Program-made: the position numbers and the translations under genes
The notes under the pieces: generated by a model
The model's database searches: none
Told to the model about the DNA's origin: nothing
Seen by the model: the letters and a program-made list of their open reading frames with translations, nothing else
NCBI GenBank assembly: GCA_963760125.1
Contig: CAVXBV010000017.1
Span: 1-64,000 of the forward strand
DNA length: 64,000 bases
Origin: RYN-111 sp963760125
GTDB lineage: Bacteria > Actinomycetota > Actinomycetes > Mycobacteriales > SCTD01
Reading direction: 5' to 3'
Shown: positions 21,142-28,600 of the stretch, piece after piece
Position numbering within the stretch: the first letter of the stretch is position 1
How the letters are laid out: every line of letters starts with the position of its first letter

Positions 21142-21229
21142 ACGTCAACGTTGTGCACAGGCGAAGATTAGGCGAGGGCCATGAGTGCGACGTCAAGTGC
21201 GTCGCGTAGGGCACCGCGTAACGAGACCT

Positions 21230-22707
21230 CTACGCCACCACCAGCGTGTTCCGCCCCGCGGCCTTCGCCTCGTAGACCGCAGCGTCGGCCCGCGCGAGCG
21301 TGGTCGACGGCGCGTCGCCCGCGCGGTGCACGGCGATCCCGACGCTGAAGGTCACGGGCCCGTCCCACGCCTCCCGCAACCGCCCGACGATGATCTCGGC
21401 GGCCGGTCCCATGTCCACGGCAGCCACCGACGGCAGGACGAGGGCGAACTCCTCCCCGCCGTACCTCGCGGCGCAGTCGTCGTCACGTACGCAGGCGCGC
21501 AGCGCGGCGGCGAAGGCGACCAGCGCCTCGTCCCCCGCCTGGTGACCCTGGCTGTCGTTGAGCCGCTTGAAGTGATCGAGGTCGAGAAAGACGACCGCGC
21601 CTCCGGGCCGGAGCCGGTCGAGGCACTCGAGGAACGCCCGGCGGTTCGCCAGGCCGGTCAGGGCATCGGTACGCGCCTCGACGGCGAGCGCGCCGACGTG
21701 CCGTAGGCGCTCGAGCAGCTGACCCGCCTGCTCGGACAGCAGTGCCACGACCTGCTCCTCGAACGGCTCGAGCGACCTCCCGGCGCTGCTTCCACCCGAT
21801 GACCAGGCAGCCGAGGTAGGACGCCCTCGCCGGGTACGGGCACGAACAGCACGCTGCTCAGGCCCATGTCGGCGACGACGCTCTGCGCGAGCAGCGGGGA
21901 CAGCGCGGCATCGGCGACGAACACCGCCCGCCCCTCGTGCAGGGCGAGCTTGATGCCGCTGCGGCCCGAGGTGTCGATCACGACCGACCCCAGGGGTACG
22001 TCGAGGCCGGCCTGGCCGCGGTTGAGGAACAGCGAGGACCCCCGGTGCTCAGCGACCATGACCAGCGTGACGTCCGGCTCGATCAGACCGTGTGCGAGGG
22101 CGGCGACCTGGGTGGCGGCGTCGGTCTCGCTGTCCGCGGCGTGCATCGCGGTGACGCCCTCGAGCAGGTCCTGAGCGCCCTGCATGGCGCGGCGGGTCCG
22201 GCCGATCGAGCCGGCGAGGACCTCCCCGACGACCGCGGCCAGGGCGATCGCGCCGAGCAGGTCGACGGTGCTCGACACGTGCTCGGCGCCGGCCAGGGCC
22301 ACGAGGACGGAACCGGCGTACAGCGGAGCGACCCAGCGCCAGGACCGCGTGGGGAGGGTGAGGCCGACGTACAGGCTGCACAGGCCGTAGAACAGCGGGA
22401 AGTGGGACAGGCCGCCGGCCCACGCGCCGACCAGGCTGATCATCGTCACGCCCCAGACCAGCGGGAGCGCGATCGCCCACGGGCGAAACCGGTGCCAGGG
22501 GAGCGCGACGGTCGGGGCGGCGCTGACGAGGGCCAACGCGCCGATGGCGTAGACGGCGGGGCGGTCCACGCCGGCCGGCAGGAAGCGGACGCTGGCCAGC
22601 AGGGTCGTGCCGCCCAGGACGTAGAGGATCGCGGCGAGTCGGGCAGCGCGGACCCGGGCGTCGAGGCCCGGGCCGAACAGCGCATCGGTGGATCGCCGGC
22701 GGATCAC
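21230..22707 (-). CDS. Membrane-GAF-GGDEF diguanylate cyclase
   Basis: Makes cyclic di-GMP from GTP at the membrane. GTG 22707 is chosen because AGGACAGG lies directly upstream and the frame then runs into about six membrane helices (AAILYVLGGTTLLASVRFL, VYAIGALALVSAAPTVALPW, GLCSLYVGLTL, LLGAIALAAVVGEVLAGSI). A GAF-like sensor follows (AATQVAALAHGLIEPDVTLV, SSVLFVPVPGEG). The GGDEF domain has DALTGLANRRAFLECLDRL, FLDLDHFKRLNDSQGHQAGD, an inhibitory RxxD site (RDDD) five residues before an active GGEEF, and VTFSVGIAVHRAGD. Two indels near 21775-21825 break the GAF-GGDEF joint, where VVALLSEQAGQLLERLRHVG resumes. It is likely catalytically active and feedback-inhibited. Confidence 0.85.
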
Positions 22708-23095
22708 CCTGTCCTCATCGGCAGGTTCTGCTGCCGGCTGAGAATCTCGCGCGACAGGTGGGCGTCGGCGTCGTACCGTTGCCGTACACGTGAGAGGAGG
22801 TGGTCCCCAAGTTGTGTACAACTCGGACTCGTGAGGTGGCTGTCCGCTAGGACGCCGTTCTTCGGACCCGCGGAGACTCGCACGCCGGATGACGGCGTAC
22901 GGCGAATCCACGACAGGCACCAGTGACCCCGGGCGCCGGCTCTCGTCCAGCCGGCCCACAGCTGTTCCGGACCGACCCCCGGCTGCTGCGGAAGCGCCCG
23001 GGGTCTCGCCGTGCCCGGGGACTCCCGCACCTCTCCCCCCCCCCCCCCCCTCACCTCTCCCCCCTCACCTCCCCCTCCCTCCCACTACCCCCCTC
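22708..23095. other. Divergent intergenic region with palindrome and polypyrimidine tract
   Basis: No convincing gene here. Two features stand out. A 14-bp palindrome (AGTTGTGTACAACT, 22810-22823) lies about 100 nt upstream of the GGDEF start and could be a repressor operator. From 23024 to 23095 the plus strand is almost pure pyrimidine, including a run of 16 C at 23035-23050, and runs directly into the 66-nt hairpin at 23096. Homopurine-homopyrimidine tracts of this length can form triplex DNA and are prone to slippage. Confidence 0.5.
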
Positions 23096-23161
23096 ATGAT
23101 CATCGGAGTCGGCGTACGTACTTCTGGGCCTGAAAGTGTGTACGGCGGTTCCGATGATCAT
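23096..23161. repeat. 66-nt hairpin element, copy A
   Basis: Inverted repeat with 22-nt arms (23096-23117 and 23140-23161) around a 22-nt loop. The left arm opens ATGATCATCGGA and ends GGCGTAC; the right arm mirrors it with two G-T wobbles and one mismatch. Two further copies lie at 24291-24356 and 47273-47338, with the same arm and loop lengths. Flanks are C-rich before and G-rich after, which would lengthen the stem. It lies between divergent genes, so it is not a simple terminator. Confidence 0.8.
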
Positions 23162-23262
23162 GGGGGAGGGTTGGCCGGGGACTGTCCACAGGGCGCGGGC
23201 GTTGTCCACGGACCCGTGACCGAGCACCCGCACGTGGCCGGGGAAGCGGTTGCCTCGCGAGC

Positions 23263-24294
23263 ATGACGAGCGAGCGGGTACGACGGGTGATCGACGGCTG
23301 CGAGACCGACGGCCTGGTGTGGATGGCCGACCTGCGCCGCGCAGGGGTCGCGCGCAGCGAGGTCGCACGCTCCGGCCACGGGCCAGGTGCGCTGAGGCGG
23401 GCGACGCGCGGGCTCTACCTCACGCGCGGGCAGGACCTGGCCGACCCGCAGGTACGCAGCCAGGTCGCCCTGGCCTACGCCGGGCCGGGCGCGCTGCTCA
23501 CCGGGCTGGAGGCCGCGCGCCTGCTGGGCCTGCGCTGGGTCCCCGAGACCGACGCGCGCCACGTGCTGGTCCCCGCGGACCGGCGCCGCGAGAGCGTCGA
23601 CTGGCTCACCGTCCGCCGGTGTACGTGGTGGGACGAGCTCGTCCCCCAGGTGCTGGGCGGTCTGCCCCTGCCGCCGGTCGCGCAGGTGGTGGTCGACGCT
23701 GGCCGCGAGATCGTGGCGCGGCAGCTGGTGCGGGACCGGATGCGGGGCGTGGGGGCGCGCCGATCGCCGGAGTACGCCCTGCGGGACGTGCGCGGGGTGG
23801 TGCTCGGTGCTGTCGCGGACGGGCACTGCACGGTTGGCGAGGTGCGGGCCGTGCTCGAGCGCAGCCAGCCAGCCGGGACCGCCCTGGTCCGCCGCGCATG
23901 CCTGGACGCGGAGCGGGGCGCGGTGTCCCCGCCGGAGGCAGAGCTCGTCGACGCCCTGCTAGGCCGTCGGGTGCCGTTCTACGTCAACTGCGCCGTCCTC
24001 GTCGACGGGCGGCTGCTCGGAGTGGCGGACGTCTGGCTGCTCGGGCGGGGGGTGGGCGCGGAGATGGACAGCGCCGAGCACCACGGGAGCGCCGAGCATC
24101 TGGACGCGACGCTGCTGCGCGATCGGCGGTTCACCGACGCCGGGCTCCGGCTCGAGCACACCACGCCGGCGCGGTTCCGTGCAGGTCCGGACGCGTTCGT
24201 CGACGCGCTCCTGCGCTCGGGCCGGCAGGGGAGCGAGCCGCCCGGGCTGGAGCTCCGGCCACGCGGCCCCCTGCTCGGCGCTCCCCCCTCATGA
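23263..24294 (+). CDS. AbiEi-like wHTH plus DUF559/Vsr-like nuclease domain protein
   Basis: 343-residue protein of an actinobacterial family with an AbiEi-type winged helix at the N-terminus and a DUF559-like PD-(D/E)XK nuclease fold at the C-terminus. N-terminal part: LVWMADLRRAGVARSEVARS then GALRRATRGLYLTRG. C-terminal part: GVADVWLLGRGVGAEMDSAE (Asp and Glu-x-Asp of the presumed metal site), HHGSAEHLDATLLRDRRFTD, AGLRLEHTTPARFR. Start at ATG 23263. The 101-nt leader holds two TGTCCAC motifs (23183 and 23203). The gene is flanked on both sides by 66-nt hairpins, and its stop codon (24292-24294) lies inside the downstream one. Whether it is an antitoxin, a nuclease or a mobile-element protein is unknown. 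Confidence 0.72.
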   Translation: MTSERVRRVIDGCETDGLVWMADLRRAGVARSEVARSGHGPGALRRATRGLYLTRGQDLADPQVRSQVALAYAGPGALLTGLEAARLLGLRWVPETDARHVLVPADRRRESVDWLTVRRCTWWDELVPQVLGGLPLPPVAQVVVDAGREIVARQLVRDRMRGVGARRSPEYALRDVRGVVLGAVADGHCTVGEVRAVLERSQPAGTALVRRACLDAERGAVSPPEAELVDALLGRRVPFYVNCAVLVDGRLLGVADVWLLGRGVGAEMDSAEHHGSAEHLDATLLRDRRFTDAGLRLEHTTPARFRAGPDAFVDALLRSGRQGSEPPGLELRPRGPLLGAPPS

Positions 24295-24356
24295 TCATCG
24301 GAACCGGCGTACGCAGATGTCGGGCAGAAAGTGTGTACGCCGGTTCCGATGATCAT
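24291..24356. repeat. 66-nt hairpin element, copy B (perfect arms)
   Basis: Same element as at 23096-23161 and 47273-47338, here with perfect 22/22-bp arms (24291-24312, 24335-24356) and a 22-nt loop. The base pairs at arm positions 13-14 are AC/GT, versus GT/AC in the copy at 47273, so pairing is kept by compensatory change. Its TGATCA core provides the stop codon of the upstream nuclease gene. Confidence 0.85.
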
Positions 24357-24397
24357 GGGCGGGGGGCAGTCCCGGGACCTTGAGGGCGGATGGAGTA

Positions 24398-24490
24398 GTG
24401 AGCATCACCCGCATGGAGGTCAACACCGCCGCAGCGCCCGGCCGATGCACAGGGAGTCGTTCCCGAACCCTCGGATGGAGCCCCCCGTGA
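24398..24490 (+). CDS. Possible 30-residue leader peptide
   Basis: Short open frame from GTG 24398 (or ATG 24413) to TGA 24488-24490, reading SITRMEVNTAAAPGRCTGSR and then SRTLGWSPP. Its stop overlaps the GTG of the next small gene as GTGA, the coupling arrangement used throughout this window. No strong ribosome site is seen. It could be a translated leader controlling the downstream 40-residue protein, or a chance frame. Confidence 0.35.
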   Translation: MSITRMEVNTAAAPGRCTGSRSRTLGWSPP

Positions 24491-24609
24491 CCACGATGGA
24501 CCTGTTGGCCAGTGGTATCCCGCTGACCCTTCTCCTCGACCTGGTCTGGGGGCCGGAGTCCGCCGACCTGATGGCGCAGGAGCGCGAATCGGTCCCGAGG
24601 GTCGCCTGA
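24487..24609 (+). CDS. Conserved 40-residue actinobacterial protein
   Basis: Small protein MTTMDLLASGIPLTLLLDL followed by a polar tail (WGPESADLMAQE). Proteins with this MDLLAxGIPLxLLLDL opening are widespread in actinobacteria, as far as I recall, and have no known function; the N-terminal half could form a short amphipathic or membrane-associated helix. GTG 24487 is chosen because the family begins at TTMDLL and because it overlaps the stop of the leader frame. It ends at 24609, immediately before the convergent pabC stop. The hairpin copy B lies just upstream. Confidence 0.65.
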   Translation: MTTMDLLASGIPLTLLLDLVWGPESADLMAQERESVPRVA

Positions 24610-24610
24610 G

Positions 24611-25402
24611 TCAGGCGTAGAGAGAGGCCTCGTACGCCTCGCGCAGCCCGGCCGCGAGAGGCCCGATCCCGAGCGCGCGACCGTCCAGCGCGACGACCGG
24701 GGCGACCCCGCGGACGCTGGACAGCAGCATCACCTCGTCGGCCCGGGCGAGGTCGGCCACCGAGACCGGGGCAGACGCGATGTCCATCAGCTCACGGGCG
24801 GCCGCGAGCGTGAGCGAGGGCAGGATGCCGACGGCGGCGGGTGGGCTGACCAGGACGCCGTCGAGCGCGACGACGACGGCTGCGGTCGGTGCCTCGAGCA
24901 GCCAGCCGTCCGAGCTCACCCAGATCGCGTCGTCCGCGCCCAGGTCGTGGGCCGCGCGCAGGGAGGCCATGTTCACGGCGTACGACGTGCTCTTGACCCC
25001 GCCGAGCAGGTACGGCGCCTGCGCGCGTTGATCGGCGGTGACCCCGAGGGTCAGCGTCACGACCCGGACGCCGTGCGCGCGGCCGGCCAGCGCCTCGGCG
25101 GGCAGGTCGGTGACGAGCGCGTACCCGACGCCGCCGCGCGTGCAGACCAGCCGCAGGACGCCCTCGTCCCGGTCGACCGCGGCGTGGGCCAGCGCCTCCC
25201 AGCCGCCCGGCAGGTCCAGCGCGAGCCGGCCGGCGCTCACGGCGAGGCGGTCAAGGTGGGCGGAGAGGTGAACCGGGCGCCCGCCGGCGATGCGGAGGGT
25301 CTCGAAGACCGACTCGCCCCGCAGCACGCCGAGGTCGTCGGCGCGCAGCACCGGAGTGCCGTCAGGGACCCGCCGCAGGCCGTCGAGGAGGGTCACGGTC
25401 AC
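24611..25402 (-). CDS. pabC: Class IV aminotransferase, probable aminodeoxychorismate lyase
   Basis: 263-residue PLP enzyme of the class IV (D-amino acid/branched-chain aminotransferase) fold. The N-terminal region GTPVLRADDLGVLRGESVFE then TLRIAGGRPVHLSAHLDRL is typical, the PLP lysine is in GGVKSTSYAVNMASLRAAHD, and the distal part has DDAIWVSSDGWLLEAPTAAV and VMLLSSVRGVAPVVALDGR. The length and the short STSYA-type text fit 4-amino-4-deoxychorismate lyase, which releases p-aminobenzoate for folate synthesis; a D-amino acid or branched-chain aminotransferase is the alternative. Single gene on the minus strand. The folate-binding ygfZ lies 15 kb away, and these genes are commonly nearer each other in related genomes. 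Confidence 0.78.
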   Translation of the reverse strand: MTVTLLDGLRRVPDGTPVLRADDLGVLRGESVFETLRIAGGRPVHLSAHLDRLAVSAGRLALDLPGGWEALAHAAVDRDEGVLRLVCTRGGVGYALVTDLPAEALAGRAHGVRVVTLTLGVTADQRAQAPYLLGGVKSTSYAVNMASLRAAHDLGADDAIWVSSDGWLLEAPTAAVVVALDGVLVSPPAAVGILPSLTLAAARELMDIASAPVSVADLARADEVMLLSSVRGVAPVVALDGRALGIGPLAAGLREAYEASLYA

Positions 25403-25457
25403 CGAGAGCAGGCTAGTGAGACAGGCCAGGTTCGCGTAAAACCGGGACTGGAAGTGG

Positions 25458-25463
25458 TAGGAT
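25458..25463 (+). promoter_or_regulatory. Candidate -10 box (TAGGAT) for the first repeat-protein gene
   Basis: TAGGAT fits the TAnnnT consensus and is the best -10 candidate between pabC and the gene starting at 25642. It would give a 5' leader of about 170 nt. The leader is not clearly structured, and no riboswitch class could be matched. The -35 region is poor (TTCGCG). Confidence 0.3.
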
Positions 25464-25641
25464 AGCGGCCCACGAGCGTCGATACGTCAGTGGTTTGTCC
25501 CTTGAGCAACACTTGCCGAGCTCAGAGCAGGAGATGGCGTGCCGCCAGGCAGAAACCACGCAACACTTTGCCTGCTTGCCTGACCCGCTAGCTGCGTGTC
25601 CTGCGCGTCCTCACCACATCGCACCGCTGCATCGGAGCACC

Positions 25642-28600
25642 ATGCGCCTCGCGCCTGTCGTTCGTCGTTGCTGTCCGCCCTCCTCGCGGCCACGGCGCTG
25701 CTGTCCAGCGGGGGGTCTCGCCGGGACTGCTCAACCGGGACCAGCGCTGGCGCCGCAGGTGAGCAGGTGAGCGGTGCACGCCGACGTTCTCGCCGAACAA
25801 CAGCGACAGCGCGAACAAGACGCTGATCTTCACCACGACGGGGACGACCGTTCGCGCGCCGGGGCGATCGATGACGCTCACGCTGGCCAGGACCCAAGCA
25901 TCACGGTCACCGACGCCACTTCGTCGCAGACGGCGACAGCGGGAGCCCGACCCCACCCGGCCATGACCGCGGCTGACAGGCCGACTTCGACTTGCGGCAG
26001 GAGGCCCCGGGCATCTACGACATCGAGGTCAGCGATGGTGCCGGCAACGTCGGGCACGACGCACGAGCAACGCCTGCACGCAGCGTGCTTCACGGTGATC
26101 GGCTTCGGAACACGCACACGTCCTACGGGCGGGAACCGCGCAGTTCAGCAGCCCGGATCGCCGTCCCGGAACTACTTCGAGCTCAACGGCACGGAGCTTC
26201 GCCAGCGGCGCGAAGATCGACGTTCGAGAAGAACGGCGTTGCCGGACCCGGCGATCACCTGGACGACGGCGCCGAGCAACGCCGGACCCGAACAGCCCCA
26301 CCGGTCGGCTACCCGGACCAACCCGAGCGGGCAAGAACCCGGCGGCCAACCGCATCATACGGCAGCAGTCGCGGTCGCGCGCCGGCCGCGCTGGGTGGCG
26401 CGCACGACATCGTCGTGACGAACACCGACGGCAAGACGGCGAGCTGCACGGGGTGCTTCACGGTGCCCCGCATCGACTCGGTCTCCGCGCGACCAGACCC
26501 GGCCGTCCCGGCCACAGCTGGCGTACGGCGTCACGGCCAAGGACCTCATCGTCAAGGGCGACGGCTTCCTCGCCTCGAGCCCCGGCGTGCCCGGGCACCA
26601 TCGTGAAGTTCCACCCGGGCACCAACTACACCGGGACGAGCAACGTCACAGTCAACAGCGTGACCTACGTCGACTCCCAGACGCTCGAAGCTCAACGTCA
26701 CGACGGGGAGCCCGGGCGGACAGGCCGTCACGCCCCTGTCGCTGACGCTGACCAACCCCGACTCGGGCTAGAGGTCGCCCTCAGTGCGCTGACGCTCAAC
26801 CCGCGCCCGACGTTTCCCGCAAATAACGACACCGTGACGACCGCCCCGCAACCCTGGCGTCTCGCTCGACCAGCGTGGTCATCAACCTGATCACGGCGAC
26901 GGGCCTCCAGCCGGGCGCGACGATCTCGATCACGCCGCCGGACGGCATCACCCAGAAGAGCTTCGTCGTCGACTCGCCCGACGGCCGCCCGCCTGACGGT
27001 GGACATCGCCCCGAGCGCGCCTCTCACCGCCCGGTCGCTGGTGATCACCAATCCGGACTTCGGCTTCACCAGCTCTGCCCGCACGATCACGCCCTCCCGC
27101 GCCCCTGTGGTGGCTTCGCTGTCGCCCACCTCGCGCAGCGCGAGCCCGTCCGCTGACGTCACGTTCAGCATGACGTTGTCGGGCAGCTTCACCCGCCAGT
27201 CCCTGAACGGCAGCACGCTGCAGCAGCAACCGTGCTGCCGCGTACGTCGCTCCGAAGATCACGCTTCCTGCTCCCGGACGGCACACGCTCGACTCCACCG
27301 TCACCGGCGGGGCGGTGAGCTTCAACACCACAACTTCAACTCGCTGACGTCGACCATCACCATCAAGCAGAACGCTGCCCCGGGCCCGCGCCGGGTGGTC
27401 TTCACCGACGAGAACTTCTCCACGGTCGAGTGCTTCACCGCCTCGGGTGGCCCGTGCTTCACCATCGACACCCTCGGTGTCACAGCGTCGTGACAACCGC
27501 CCGCGGCAACGCCTTCGACACCAACGACCACGTGTCCTCCCTCACGGTGAGCGGAAACGGCTTCGTCAGCGGCGCGACCGCCACCCTCGAGCGAGCTGGC
27601 TTCGCCGACATCGTCGCCGGTGCTGTGAACGTCACCGACCCGGGGAGCCTCACCGCGATGTTCGACCTCAACGAGGCGCCGCCCGGCAGCGGTTATCGCG
27701 TCCGCGTCACCAACCCCGACGGCGGCACCGGCATCTGCGCCAGCACCTGCTTCAGCATCGCCGGCCCTGTTCCGACGTTCACCAGCGTGACGCCGAGCAC
27801 GGTGCGCGCCGGTCAGAAGGCTGCGGTCGTCACCGTTGCCGGCACCGGCTTCGCGCGCGGCGCGAGCCTCGGCTTCTCGCCCTGCAACAGCCCCACCGTC
27901 TGCCCGACCGTCACGAAGTCAGAGTTGGTCGACCGGCAGACCCTGAAGTTCACCCTCGACACGCTCAACGCGACGCCGGGGTCGCGCAGCCTGGTGGTCA
28001 CCAACGCCGACGACCAGGCCACCAGCTCCACGCAGTGCGTGGCGTGCTTCACCGTGGCTCCCGCCTCGACGGTCACGTCGGCGTCGCCGGCCAGCCGTGG
28101 GCAGGGCGCGCCGACCACGACGGTCACCCTGTCCGGGTCCAACTTCTCCTCGCCCGCCATCGGTGTCGTTCAGCGGGACCGGCGTCACGGCCGGAGCAGC
28201 CTCCGTCGCGACGGGCGGCATGTCGATCACCGTGCCGGTCACGGTCGCGCCAGAACGCGGCTCACGACCGTCGCGGGACATCACCGTGTACCAACGGGGA
28301 CGGCTCCACCGCGGTGTGCCCGGCTGCTTCACGGTGCGCCCGGCGCCCACCGTCACCGAGCGTCACGCCGCTCTACCAGCTGCGCTCGACGCGAGCACGA
28401 CCAGCAGCCAGAGCATCACGGTCACGGGCACCGACTTCGACACGGCCTCGAACGGCGTGACGCTCGACTTCGGTCCGGGCATCACCTTCAGCAACGTGAC
28501 GGCCACCTCGCCGACGACGATCACGGCGACCGCCACGGTGGCCGCGAGCGCGCCGCGCGGCTTCCGGACGGTCACGGTCACCAACAGCCTTCCGGCCAAC

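Noticed and set aside
22687..22709. GGTGGATCGCC...GGCGGATCACC considered as a third copy of the 35-nt hairpin family
   Set aside because: The arms are offset rather than truly inverted, the loop differs, and it lies at the start of the GGDEF gene.
23096..23161. Hairpin copy A considered as a transcription terminator
   Set aside because: It lies between divergent genes, upstream of both, where a terminator has no purpose, and it has no T tract.
25464..25641. Leader of the first giant gene considered as a c-di-GMP or c-di-AMP riboswitch
   Set aside because: I could not find the conserved cores of either class, nor a consistent fold.
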